Made by a program: the position numbers and the translations under genes
Part shown: piece by piece, positions 11,656 through 22,446 of the stretch
Layout: each line of letters opens with the position of its first letter
Numbering within the stretch: position 1 is the stretch's first letter
NCBI GenBank assembly: GCA_037176725.1
Contig: JAZBRS010000049.1
Span: 12,914,001 to 12,978,000, forward strand
DNA: 64,000 nucleotides
Reading direction: 5' to 3'
From: Posidonia oceanica
Taxonomy: Eukaryota > Streptophyta > Magnoliopsida > Alismatales > Posidoniaceae
The notes under the pieces: generated by a model
Database searches by the model: none
What the model was told of the DNA's origin: nothing
Seen by the model: only the letters and a program-made list of their open reading frames with translations

Positions 11656-11867
11656 TTGATGCCAGCCGTTGTGTTTTTTTATTTTTTTAAAAAAAGTCTT
11701 GGTTGGCCCAACCCGGAATGGCCTGGCCTGCATTTGCAGGCCCAAATAGGCCTATCCGAGCGGGCCTGGCCTATGGACCCGGCACGCCCGTGGCCCGATA
11801 CGGGCCTGGGCTAGCCCGACCCATATTTCCAATGGGTCGGGCTAGGCCGGCCCGATTTCCATCTCTA

Positions 11868-12071
11868 CACCCAGGAGTGGTGTGGTACATAAGCATTCTT
11901 TAAGATTGCAGATAACGAGGACCAAGTACAAAGCACACCCGTGGCCGATGTGGCTCTCAAGATACAAGTACAAAATTGAGCTAGAAGTAAAACGTAGAAG
12001 TCATAAACAAAATGAAGCCCATTATATGCAAAGACAAAATGGTTTGGGTCCATAAGATGCATAGTAGAAAG
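11868..12071 (-). other. LINE 3' UTR segment between the hAT element and the solo LTR
   Basis: This non-coding segment continues the LINE tail. Its last five bases, GAAAG (12067-12071), are one copy of the target duplication of the solo LTR. Confidence 0.55.
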
Positions 12072-14669
12072 TGTAGTAACCCTGAAAATCGATGCGTCCA
12101 TGCACGATGCTAAAGTTCACGTGCGCCGACCGAAAGTGGGTCACTGTTAGCGGGTGGATCTGAGGAAGGAAACTCTACTCGAAAACATCGGAAAAAGAGG
12201 AAAAGCAAAGATAAAGCAAAATCAAAGTCGCCACCTGGTCTATTAAATTGGGAGATAAGGAAAACCGGAGAAATGCATGAAAAACATGCAAAGAGATGCA
12301 ATGATATGCAATGATATGACTCGTGCCTAGGATGAGGACATAATGGTCATTGTGGGCCAAGAGAAAAGGTAAGGACTCCTGTTACACACGGGGAAGGTGT
12401 TAGGCACCCCCGATACGTCCGAGGAATCGGTCTTTCTTAGGCTTCTCGCTCGCATATGTAGGATGTCAATAATTGCTTGCCTTTACTGTACGCCCAGGGG
12501 ACGAGAGGTGCTATGAATGCCTAATGAATGCTTAAACTTGCTTAATATGTCATGATGCATGCATGAAATTAAACGTGCAGACTATGTGCTCGACAGCGCT
12601 GCCAGTGTTTCAAACCGGGCGTGCCCTGGTTCGTAAGAACTCTAGATAGTAAGCATCATCATCCTAATACAATGCAGGCGGAAAACAAAACGGCGGATAA
12701 ACCATGCAATGCAAAGCGACATGCGACATGGGTTTGTAAATGATGCAAGCTTTGAAAACATGCTAGAAATCTGATCAAAGCGAAAATACAGCAAAGCGAT
12801 GATAAACAGGCTCGGGAAGCAAATCTGAAAGTGAACGAGCGAAATGAACAAGATGCAAAGCGACAAACATGGGTGGCTTGGCCACTGTTTGAACTGCAGG
12901 CCTGGTCGCTGCCCTTAGCGGCGGTAGTGTATGTCGTCGGTGAGATCGGCGAGGCACTTGGAGCCTGTTAGAGCAGCAACTGAAGCCAGTCGCCGGTGTG
13001 AGCGGCGTCTGAGCTTGTCGCCTGGGAAGTTGGTGACAGAGGCGCGCATAGTGCTTCCTGATAGTGACTTTCATGGCTGAAAACAAGTTAGCTAGATGAT
13101 GCAAAATGGCAAACTAAATGCATGGAAATGAAGATGGCATGATCAGGAACACAAACATGCAAACAAATTGCAAAATGGACGCCTAGGTCGCAAGATACGA
13201 CGGTCCAAAGGTTGGTCGGAGGAACGACCAAGAGTTGCAGTTGAGTCACCGGTGTTAGTGACGCCTGCACTGCAATCAGGCTTTCCAAACAGTCAACTTT
13301 GGGACCAAATCTGGAACCCATGGCTATGCAAAACTATGATCTAAACTTGCAATCTTAAAGAGCAAACATTCACGATCACAAATATACAAAAATAAAATAA
13401 AATAGAACTCTGGGTCGGTCGGAGCGGCGGCCCAAAGTCCGACCATCCTGTAGACGGAGGTGCAGGTCAGTCGCCCCTTACTGCAGCGCCTAACCTGGCA
13501 AGCCTCCGCTGCCGGAGAAGATGGCCAACAACGACTAAGCTAAGCACGATAAAATCTAAGAAACTAGCTAGGAAGCATGCACGGCACGATACGAAGTCAG
13601 TGGAGGGATCGCTCACCTGCGGGGATGCACAGATGTGCCCCCCGACCTAGCTCGTCGGAGTGCGCCGGCGTAGAGGTTGCTGCGGCGCCGAAGGCAACGG
13701 CGGGTGCTCGGGTTGATCGGGTTGTATTCGTGGTAACCAGGAGATGGTGTGCACATAGTTTGGAGGTGTTTGGCGCCACGGAGCGGTTTCTGGTAATGTT
13801 GGCCGGCGGCGGCCAAGGAGGAACGGCTACGGGGTCGTTGCGGTGGTCTGGAATGTGAAACCGAGAATTGAAAGGCTTGGGAAGATGCTGGGATGTGTGG
13901 GAGTGCTTCTGGATTGTCTCTACGCGCTCTGGTGCGAGCGGCAAGGGAGGAGAAGGAAAATTCTGGTCGATTGTGTGCAAATGTCCGGGGGTTGTGATTC
14001 TGTGTGAATTGGAATGGGTTCACCTCCACCTATTGGCTTTGGCAACAGCCAATCCTTGCAGAGGGAGGGCAGTGAGAGGCTATGAGGAGGCTTGGCAGTC
14101 GAGGAAGTAAGTGGGTGTAGGACGAAGACAGGGAAGGTCGTCGGTGGCAGGTTGCAGGCGGTGGTGGCAGTGAGGGTGGTGAGTGCGGGTAGTCCGCCGG
14201 CGAGGAGTTGACGCCGTGCCAGTGAGTTAGTGGATTTTGGCATGTAGCACGTGGCCAGGAGTGAGGAGTAAGTGGCGAAGGGGATGGGTGTGGCAGGAGA
14301 TGGTGACCAGCAGCTGCCGTGGCGGTGAGGCTTGGGCGGTGGCCTGAGTTACAGTCTAGTCGCCTCCACACATGGTGCCAAACTCAGTCGCCACTTAGAG
14401 TTGCGATCAAGTCCAGTCGCCTCTGCATGCGGTGCCTGAACGTGCCACTCAGTAGGCTGGGCTGCTATTGGGCTTAGGCTAGGCTAAGGCTTGGGTTGAG
14501 TTGTGAAATGGAAAGTGGATGGTTTTGGGTTGGTTTTGGGTAGGGTTTGGAATAGGATTTGGTTTTGGGTCAGTTTGGGTCAGTTTAGGTGGAAAGGTTG
14601 GATCCGCCGCTTCCGAGCTCGTTCCTCTAAGTTTGATCCACCGCCAGGTGTCAAATTGGAGTGTCTACA
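12072..14669 (-). mobile_element. Solo LTR of a Tat/Ogre-type retrotransposon with perfect 5-bp TSD
   Basis: In sense it starts TGTAGACACTCCAATTTG and ends GGTTACTACA. GAAAG flanks both sides (12067-12071 and 14670-14674). No internal region is present, so unequal LTR recombination probably removed it. It shares with the other Tat/Ogre LTRs of the window the block GGGTGCCTAACACCTTCC (about 12350-12425), the GGTGGCGACT motif (about 12220-12230) and a splice-donor-like site at 13616/13617. The first 40 bases resemble the E1 LTR. Long GC-rich minus-strand frames around 13600-14370 have no recognisable domain. Confidence 0.88.
13610..13622 (-). promoter_or_regulatory. Splice-donor-like site in the solo LTR
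   Basis: The minus strand reads CCCGCAG|GTGAGC with the cut after 13617. Equivalent sites occur in the E1, B, C and D LTRs. Confidence 0.5.
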
Positions 14670-17269
14670 GAAAGATACATAGCAGATAGACTAGGGTAGG
14701 ATGCTTGAAGCAATTATCTGGAGTTGTCTGGCTAGTTGGAGCGAAGGTGGAAGTTATGACACACAAAAGACCACATCACATTGGACCTTCCAAACTTCCC
14801 AAAATCCTTGTAAAAGTCACGTGATGGAGGCAATGTGCAGACGATGAATAAATGTATAGGTCTCGGAAGCCTTGGGGAAGTCCAAACAACACTGCCTTGG
14901 AATAACAACAGGATAGAAACAGATGAGTGGAAGACCCCTCGTAATTATGTGTACATAGAATACAATGTGGTTGGATTGTTGTGATAATTCTATGCAGTTG
15001 GAGTATAGTAAGTAGAGCATGGATGACGAGCTTCCAGTTGAGGAGCAGTACCCTAAGTGGAAGTGTTCTAAGTGAACGCCAGTATGAGGTGAATGGAAAA
15101 AGGGGGTGGGGAGTGAGGATGCGACTCGGAGAATAGGAGTTTGTAGAGTGTTTTAATGTTGGTGGGTCTAGCTGTAATTGCCAAATGCTGGAGATATGAC
15201 TGAATCCTTTAAACACCTTGCCATGTGATGGATTTTGCTCCAGATAGTGCTCCTAGTTGCTGTCACGAGTGAAGTATTTAGCCATCAGCAAGGGCTACAG
15301 TAGAGGATGGTGGATTGACCTAGTGAATGTGATGGTGAATAAGGCCATGCTGGTGAGGAAGGGATCTTTGATGTTTAAGCCACCAAAAACCTTAGGATAA
15401 TAAACGTTTGTCCATTATTTGAGCATCTAGTGGTGGGAGCCATTGCAGGAGTTGTGGTTCCACTAGAAGCGCCTACAAATAGCTGCTAACTGGTCACACT
15501 AGCCTTTAGTAAGCAAGTTGGAGGACATGAAGTATGAAGTCGTAGATGAGAGGACAACTTGTATAACGATTGTTTTCCCTGCTTAGGAAAGCAACTTACT
15601 TTTCCAACCTTCCAATTTGGTTTGCATTCACTCTTTAAGGATCTAAAAGTAAGATGATATGCTTGCTCTACCAGAAATAACACTACCCAAGTAAATTGAG
15701 TCTTCCCTGAAATGTTGCAGTTGGAGTTGATGACAGAAGAATTGGCAAAACAGAGTTGTGGTCTTTGCTCCGAAGAGGATATAAGACTTTTGTAGATTAA
15801 TCTGCTGACTAGAATGCAGAGTGAAGGTAGCCAGTAACTGCTTAAGCAACATAAATTCATGAAATGTAGTGTTTCCAAACAAGAGGAGGTTATCAGCTAG
15901 TGTGAGGTGAGTGAAGAGAAGTCCTTGAGGAGTGATACAGAGGCCTTTATATAGTCCCAGATTGGTAGCCTCTTTGAATAAGTAGATAAACCCTCCCATA
16001 GCAATAAGGAAAAGGGTCGGGGATAAGGGACAACCTTGTCTAAGGCCACAAGAGGGTTAGACTGGGCCAAAACGATGCCCATTGACCATGACCATAAAGG
16101 TTGATGAAGAGACACAGGCTATGAGAAGAGCAATGCTCTAAGTGTCAAAACCCGCCAAACATAAGATCTAAAATAGAAAGTCCCGTTCAAGCCTATTGAA
16201 AGCTTTAGATAAGTCTACCATGAGCATGCAGTTCCAGTAGACTCTGATGAGGTACGAAGCCTATGACTAGTCTCCTTAGCAATTAGGATGTTGTGGTGGA
16301 TGTTCCTGTTTTTCTGGAATGTATTTTGAGAAGGGGAGATCAAATGGGGAAGAAGGTTTAAGAGAGGGTTTGTAAAATCTTCACCACTATCTTATAGGAT
16401 ACGTTAGTCAGGGAGGTAGGGTGGTAGTGGTTATGAGACGTAGGCAATGAAACTTTTGGTAAAAGAAGTATATTGACATCAACAACAATTTGCAGGGGAA
16501 ATATGCCAATAGAGAAAAACTAATGAACACATAGGTGGTTATGGGCTGACGTAGATTATCTCAGGAGTGATGATAGAAGATGTAGAGAAGCCATCTGGCC
16601 TTGGTGCTTTGAGGGAGCCTATATTAAAGACCATAGACTTGATTTCCTCAAGTGAGGGAGGGGAATGAAAGTAGATATTTTGTTGAAACGTGAGAGGATT
16701 GAGGAGGCGGATCAAATGAGAAAGGCAGGGGGTGGAGGTGAGAGGTCTAGAAGAGCTCCTTGAAATAGATTTGAAAAAAGACACTAATGGCGTCTGTAGA
16801 GGTAAGCAGTTCGTCATTGGTAGAGGAGATAGAAGAAATGTGATGGTGGTGGCATCTCTTGGTTGATACTAGTGAAAGAATGCAGTATTCCTATCACTAA
16901 GGTGCAACCAAGTTAGACGGGATCTCTCTACTGGTAGGCTTCTTTAGAGAGTAGTAAGGCATTGTAGGATTGTTGTAAGTTATGAATAGTTCTTAAATTC
17001 TGAGGAGTAAGGGGGTGGTGTTTTGAAGATCCAGTAAGTCTTGGCATACTTATACCAGTTTCTGTTTCCAAAAAGCCACCCTTAGAGTAGTCTATCAACA
17101 AACATGATTCTTGAAATAGGCCAGGAGAGTTGTGATGGAAGTGGTTGGAGCAACAGCAAGAGTGGTCTCTAGGAACTGTTGATATCCATCAAGATGATGC
17201 CAAGATTGTTCATAGTGGAAGACACGTTGATGTTGTGTAGGTGGATTTAGCCAAAGTAGTGTCGGGTTG
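14670..17269 (-). pseudogene. LINE reverse transcriptase region and zinc-finger tail, broken
   Basis: In sense order from 17269: linker sequence with VFHYEQSWHHLDGYQQF (about 17190-17220); RT N-terminal motif SLEEIKSMVFNIGSLKAPRP followed by DGF (about 16580-16680); a QGCPLSP-like region near 16030; and the polymerase box near 15880-15930. That box reads LADN where active plant LINEs have FADD. An RT C-terminal region (INLQKSYILFGA) and a zf-RVT-like end with CILC and THLFLSCC (about 14870-14960) follow. Frameshifts and stops separate the pieces. The copy is inactive; the enzyme would have performed target-primed reverse transcription. Confidence 0.85.
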
Positions 17270-17823
17270 TGTAGACACCCCAATTTTGTTGTCACCAACT
17301 GGCGGATCCCTCTGGAAGAGCTTGCTTTAGTTGCGACGAGGCACCATCCATTACCACAAACTTACCCAACATCATAAACCCATCCAAAACCATAAACCTT
17401 AATCACCCTGAGCCAACCCGATGGTTCAAATATTTAAGAAACAAACCAAAGGTTCAAACAACAAGCCCTGACATAGAGCAGGCACAGCCCATTGACGTGC
17501 ACAGGAGATGTGTATTTCAGACATGTACTTCTGGTGCATGTCCATGGCACGGGTTAGTGGAGCGTAATCCTGGCGCTACATCCTGGCATAGTGCCCTGAG
17601 CCAGTAGCCTGCTGTGGAAGGATTCAATCGTCCATTCACCTTTGGACGACTGTTTCCTTGCTTCTCATTAGTTGTTATAGATCTAAGGATGTTCCCTGAT
17701 GTTTCTTGACCATCGTACCCCTCATCCAAAATTTAAAACCCGATCCAATCCCTTACATTACGTTACGGCCATAGCGTTTAAAAAACAGTTATAATCCAAC
17801 GATCTTCTTGCAACCTCGAGCTC

Positions 17824-17832
17824 TATATAATA
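17824..17832 (+). promoter_or_regulatory. TATA box in the E1 LTR
   Basis: TATATAATA lies 555 bases into the LTR, in the middle, with CT-rich leader sequence starting about 30 bases downstream. Confidence 0.55.
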
Positions 17833-18167
17833 GTACCCATCTCCTATGTAGAGCTCTCTCTCTAGCTCTCGCTCTCCCGGTCGCTCTGGCTTGCTCTTGG
17901 TCTCTGGCTCTCCTGCTCTCACCCTCCCTTGGCATTGCCCTAAGAGCCACTGCACAGCACCACCGAGCACAGCACCTTCAACACCTCCACCTCAAAGCCA
18001 CCTGTGTTTCCAGTGAGCTAGAGTGAGAGAGTGGGCATCCTAAGTTACCAAGAGCATCCCTCGCATTCCCGACCACAAGCATTCTGCCTTCGTTGCATCC
18101 GTAGCAGCAACAATTCGGAGAAGACCACCACACAAACTGCTGACGTCGGGAGGGACACTTCGAGCTT

Positions 18168-18181
18168 CATCACAGGTAAGC
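18168..18181 (+). promoter_or_regulatory. Splice-donor-like site in the E1 LTR
   Basis: ATCACAG|GTAAGCG lies about 350 bases after the TATA box, preceded by GACGTCGGGAGGGACA. The D LTR has GACGTCGGGAGGACAT before its own donor, so the site is conserved between diverged elements. Confidence 0.6.
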
Positions 18182-19052
18182 GACCCTACTTCAAGCATAT
18201 TTGAGCCTTCCCTCGCCCCACGTAGCCTTGTTGCTGCCTGATTGTTTGGTTTTCAATTGAACTCTTCTTGAGTTTTCGTCTCTGTTCCGTGTCCACGGTG
18301 ATGGGTTCATCCAACTTGCACGAGGCCATCGGCCGTTGAATGCGAGGCACGGCCCATCCCTACACATGCATCCGCTCCTCAACTCCTCCACGAGGACCAC
18401 GACGCTCCAGATGAGCTCTCAGCCTGGGAACCTCTCCGTTCCGACCAATTGTCCCAACGATGGTAGGGGAACTCGACGTCACAGAGTTGGAGGCATGTGG
18501 ATCTCGGAGAGTATGTTGCATTCTATCTGAATTGCATTGCATGATCCCATCTCTTCTCTCTATCCTTCCATCATCCTTGGATCGCTCCAGAAGGAACCAA
18601 ATCCTAGATGCTCACAGCCTGACCCATGGCCGCGAGAATTAGGGTGAATTCTAGCGAATAATGGCAAGGATGGTGAAGGACGAGCGTGCATTCCCTCTCT
18701 CATTCGTTGCATGCCTTCTTTTGATATGTTTGCAATACCTCGATGATTTCTAATCTCATCGGATCATGCAAGGAGCGCTGACAGCTTAAACCAGAGCTTA
18801 AGGCATGTCAAGTTGGCATGCACAGATGGCGTGCCCTTCTAGCGCGTATCCATGGCGCGACATCCCGATGTGATCCCCTGGTCCAGAACAGGCAGTAAGG
18901 CAGAGCACATTCCTTGATTGCATGGTTTCATGCGATTTGCCTCTTGCATATTTTACTTCCACTTGCATGGCATCTTGTATTTGCTTTATGGCATACATTA
19001 ATGGGCACTTGCATGCTTGCAATGTCAAACACATGAGTGGAAAAAGCATTGA

Positions 19053-19140
19053 AAGACCGACGTTGTCAGGCGTACGGGGTGCCTAACACCTTCTCCATGC
19101 GCAACAGGAGTCCTTACCCTTTCTCTGCCCGCGACGACCC
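19053..19140 (+). repeat. Conserved Tat/Ogre LTR block (E1 copy)
   Basis: Contains GAAAGACCGA then GGGGTGCCTAACACCTTC, CAACAGGAGTCCTTACCC and a GCGACGACCCA end. The same block in the same order occurs in the solo LTR and the C and D LTRs. Confidence 0.8.
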
Positions 19141-19408
19141 ATATGTTTCATCCATTGGCATTGGAGTCTTGCATTCTCATTTCCTTGCTCACATATACAT
19201 CTTTTCTTGCCTACGGTTTTCCTCGTCTTCCGTTTTAAATAGACTAGGTGGCGACTCCCTTTCCTTGTCCTTTCCCATTTTGCTTTTGCCTGGTGTCTTC
19301 GAGTCGAGATTCCCCTCGAATGCACCACCTTCTCCATGGCCTCTTGGCATGTGTGGCTTCGCCTGCACACTTTGGGTCTCAGTTCCCGCTACGCACGGTC
19401 ATCAGAAC

Positions 19409-19426
19409 TGGCAACTCTATTGGGGA
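19409..19426 (+). other. Primer binding site of E1, tRNA-Arg-like
   Basis: TGGCAACTCTATTGGGGA differs from the D site (44627) by three transitions. The next 25 bases, with ACTTCGGCTTTC, also match D. Confidence 0.65.
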
Positions 19427-19850
19427 TACTAGACTTCGGCTTTCACTCTTGCTTTTTGCTTGTGTGGCTTGCCTATGCTCTTTACATTTGCCTTTGCTTG
19501 ATTCCTTTCCTTGTGGCAATTATTCTTATTACTGTAGATATTCCATTTTTACATATCCTAGAGTTCTTGAAGGATAGCAACCTTTGAGGCGCCTCAGATC
19601 ACACAACTAAGGCATAATAACACATCTTACAAATTTCCCGTGATTTGTTTAAAAGCATCGCTTGATTTTACTTGACTCAGGGTCGTTAGCTGTGGTAGAG
19701 CTAACTCACTCAGACTGGTGGCAGGTCAGAGCACCTTGAGTACCCTTTGTTTCTACTCAAATTAGTGGCAGATTCGAGTTAGATAGGATGTTTTCATGAT
19801 TTCACGGAATTTCTAAAGTTTTCCGGGCTTTTATCATGTTTCTCTGGATT
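19427..19850 (+). other. E1 internal leader, no gene seen
   Basis: The start resembles the D leader after its PBS (CTAGACT..CGGCTTTC). The rest has no recognisable frame or motif and runs without a clear border into the LTR of element A. Confidence 0.4.
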
Positions 19851-19917
19851 AAAATAAAAGATAGGGCTAAAAATGCAAAAAGACTAGACAATTGCCTCCC
19901 CAAGTGGTGACATAGCT

Positions 19918-20395
19918 TAGCCGCCATTCAGAGTGGCGACTAGTCTATGCAGGCGCCTATGACATCAGCGACTGAACCTTGGGCAGATCTGGGCCCTCAA
20001 AATCTGAGCTTTCATCTGGCCCACTCACCAGCAAGGCACCACTACCAGCGGCGACTTGCTGACGTGGACCTTCTTTGACCAAGTCTAGTAGAAATATCTG
20101 AGTCATAGGCGCCAGTTGCACTGGCGACTAGAGGTCGTGGATTCATCTGGGCCCTTCAAAATCTAATCTTTCATCTAGTTCGCACACTAGCTAGGCACCA
20201 GTACCACAGGCGACTTGATGATGTGGACATCTCTGACCCAGTCAAATAAGAATATCTGAGTCTCAGGTGCCAGTGTGAGTGGCGACTTGCTGACATGGAC
20301 TCCTTCTTTGACTCGGTCACATGCTTTCACGTCATTTCCACGTCATTTAGGGGAGATATTTGTGCTAGGCACCGGTGCATTCGGTGACTAACTAT
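19918..20395 (+). repeat. Hairpin series with CGCC/GGCG arms in the A LTR
   Basis: Examples are CGCCATTCAGAGTGGCG (19922-19938), GGCGCCAGTTGCACTGGCG (20108) and GTGCCAGTGTGAGTGGC (about 20268), with a similar unit near 20371. Units are followed by ACT or GACT and spaced irregularly. Confidence 0.6.
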
Positions 20396-20452
20396 AAATA
20401 TCAATTTTCTTCTAGAATCTTCCTAGATCTGACCCATTCGTGCCCCACACAT

Positions 20453-20461
20453 CTATAAATA
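20453..20461 (+). promoter_or_regulatory. TATA box in the A LTR
   Basis: CTATAAATA followed by AGACCCC lies 576 bases before the LTR end. Confidence 0.6.
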
Positions 20462-21032
20462 GACCCCATGAGTCAGTGCTCAGGGGGTGGCACTTCCAAA
20501 AGGAGAGAGAGCTAGAAGAGACCAATCTAAGAACCATCTTTCAAAATCCTAGATCCCAGAGATCACCATCAATCCTAGATCCCAGAGATCCCAAGTCTAG
20601 TCGGAGCTCCGACCATGCCTCCACTTCCTCATCCCACAGCTCATAGCACGAGGGTGAAGGGAGTATTTCTTCCCATCTATTTCTTTATTTCATTTGCATT
20701 CCTTAGTTAGGACCCATAGCATATGCATGCGGGGAACCACCCTGGTTAGTATTAGCTACTTTTGTTTATGTTATATCTCATTTATCTGATCTATTTACTA
20801 CACCCGAACTTACCCAGATTTATTCTTGTTATTTTGAAGGAAAGGAAATTGCTCCCTAGCACGAGGACACCATTGGACAGCACCCTGCCGCTGATCCAGT
20901 GAGCCGACGACCCACATCTCCCCCAAGCGCCTTGTCCGCCCATTGACGAGTGGCGATCACATCAAGTAAACGATGTCGTGGAAGCGCCGACTACTTCATC
21001 CTTTACACCCCCATTTTCCACATCTACAGAAC

Positions 21033-21049
21033 TGGCGATCATGGTGGGA
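21033..21049 (+). other. Primer binding site of element A, tRNA not identified
   Basis: TGGCGATCATGGTGGGA lies four bases after the LTR end. B has the same site with one change. The TGG start and position fit a PBS; I could not match it to a tRNA from memory. Confidence 0.6.
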
Positions 21050-22446
21050 TCGGCTTGAGCCAACCCTACGTGCTACATGAGCTTATCTTTTCCTTCCTTT
21101 CTTTATTGTTATAGATCTAGGTGTAGTTTTTGGTTTGGGGGATCGTGCGTATAGGTTTTCGCGACACCCAAACTTTTTTATCGGGTTTTCTTATTTCCGA
21201 CGTTAGTAAAACCTCTCATCTAGTCATTTTCCACTTAGGACGCCGGGTATCGTTAGTACTTTGAGGCAACGACTCGCTTTGGCGTCCATAGCTCCGACGA
21301 CTGGGTTGGTTTAATTGAGGTCAGGAATCTCCTGCTCACAGTCACCTCTCTGAGAGGTGCCTTGTCCCGTCGCACTTCTCTGCGACGACTGATAGAGGCG
21401 CTACTTCTATAGGCGACTGGATCTGGGTACTGTTTTCTTCTGCAGATCAGTAGTTTTTTTTCCTGTATTTTGTGTTGTTTTTAGGTCTGCAGTTGCATAA
21501 AAAATCAAGCAAAAATCCTGTTCACCACTCTTTTAGTTTTTTCACGGATTCTAGGCTTGTTTGCGTCCACCACTAGGGTGGAAACTATTTTCCTGATATC
21601 AGAGCTAAAGTTCCTTAAGGGAATCTTACTCTAACTAAAACATATCAGATCGAGCGAACCGGGCTAGTGCAAGTCGCTCACCCATACTCGATTTGGTTGT
21701 TATAGTTAGATTGAGAACTCAAGGTGTTCTAGGAATTTATTATTGACTCCTCCATTCTCTCTAGGTCAATAATAGTTCTTAGTAGATACTTGACGCTCTG
21801 ATATTTTTTGTTTATTTACCGCTTTGTGGATTGCTAGGAAATGACCTTAAGGACAGAATCCTGGGTTGCGGGCCCCTCTTTAGAGAGACAAATCCGCCGC
21901 TTAGGCCCTCTTGGTGGACCCTAACAAAGGTCAAGGAGTGGTACCAGAGTATCAAAATCCTATTGAGTGACACCTAGATATCCCAAAGTTGTCCTTACCC
22001 AGCCTAGGAACCCATTTAATTGAGAGCACGCAGGTTTAATCAAACGATTAATTAATCACTTGAATAATTAAAAAATTTTGCATTGTTTGAGACCTGTGTT
22101 GGTTATTTCTTGTTTGTTGCGCGATCTGTCCAGGGCAGATCTTGGTTGCCAAAAGGACAGAGTCTTAGACGCCTATCCAAGCGGTGCCTCGTTCCGCCAC
22201 TGGTTAATCCGACGTCGTGTTTAGCCGCTTGTCTGCTAGGCGACTACAAGGAAATTGCACCGCCGTGCCTTGTTTACAGAGTGGTTTGGCAGGATCAGTG
22301 ACAGATTGCAAAAACGCCAGAACAGTTATCAATCAGCTAGTTATTTCCTTTTATTTTTATTCAAATCAAGTCTGTATTAAGTAGCGTTAATCGAGTCTGT
22401 AATTTCATTTCCAAGTACTTGTAATAATTTAAAGATAGTCTTGCAA
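21050..22446 (+). other. Leader of element A, with hairpins
   Basis: No gene is seen. Inverted repeats include CACCTCTCTGAGAGGTG (21343-21359) and GTCGCACTTCTCTGCGAC (21369-21386). The stretch TACTTTGAGGCAACGACTC near 21255 resembles GTGTTTTGAGGCGTTGTGAC in the B leader, supporting common ancestry. Confidence 0.5.

Larger units (their letters stand above)
8926..11867 (-). mobile_element. hAT-superfamily DNA transposon, about 2.9 kb, with TIRs and 8-bp target duplication
   Basis: The left end TAGAGTTGGAAATCGGGCCG (8926) and the reverse complement of the right end, TAGAGATGGAAATCGGGCCG, agree except for one base over at least 20. Flanking octamers are CACCCGGT (8918-8925) and CACCCAGG (11868-11875), a 6/8 match, as expected for an aged 8-bp duplication. 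The minus-strand interior encodes a broken BED-finger/hAT transposase. Both subterminal regions are rich in GGCC and GGCCCG. The target is the LINE 3' UTR. Confidence 0.92.
8858..17269 (-). mobile_element. L1-like plant LINE, interrupted by a hAT element and a solo LTR, 5' part cut by element E1
   Basis: The LINE reads on the minus strand from 17269 down to a short poly(A), seen as a T run at 8858-8864. Its pieces are 14670-17269 (linker, RT, zinc-finger end), 11868-12071 and 8865-8925 (3' UTR). Removing the hAT (8926-11867) and the solo LTR (12072-14669) joins the pieces with their target duplications. The minus-strand 3' end contains ACTTTGTAACCC and TTGATTAATGAGACTCC, typical of plant LINE tails. 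The endonuclease region is absent because element E1 begins at 17270. Confidence 0.8.
17270..19404 (+). repeat. 5' LTR of element E1 (about 2.1 kb)
   Basis: The start is the TGTAGACACC motif. The end is placed before the PBS at 19409, within TCATCA|GAAC, and is uncertain by a few bases. It contains a TATA box (17824), a splice-donor-like site (18175/18176), the conserved LTR block (19053-19140) and an internal PBS-like GGTGGCGACT (19248-19257). No gene is recognised within it. Confidence 0.72.
17270..19850 (+). mobile_element. Element E1: 5' LTR and start of internal region of a Tat/Ogre-type retrotransposon
   Basis: E1 begins TGTAGACACCCCAATTTTG inside the LINE and is interrupted after a few hundred internal bases by element A. 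The downstream half is outside the window. The right boundary here (about 19850) is approximate because the left end of A could not be fixed. Confidence 0.75.
19850..21028 (+). repeat. 5' LTR of element A (left boundary approximate)
   Basis: The right end is CATCTACA just before the PBS. The left end is not visible because the 3' LTR is outside the window; I place it near 19850 by comparison with the 1.25-kb LTR of B. The LTR has a TATA box at 20453 and a series of hairpins built on CGCC..GGCG arms. Confidence 0.5.

Noticed and set aside
13597..14371. Overlapping minus-strand frames of 107-138 codons in the solo LTR
   Set aside because: GC-rich non-coding LTR sequence lacking stops in several frames at once; no motif and they overlap each other.
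17270..21028. A single 3.8-kb LTR for one element
   Set aside because: A tRNA-Arg-like PBS with D-like flanking sequence lies at 19409, and a second, different PBS at 21033, so two nested elements explain the segment better.
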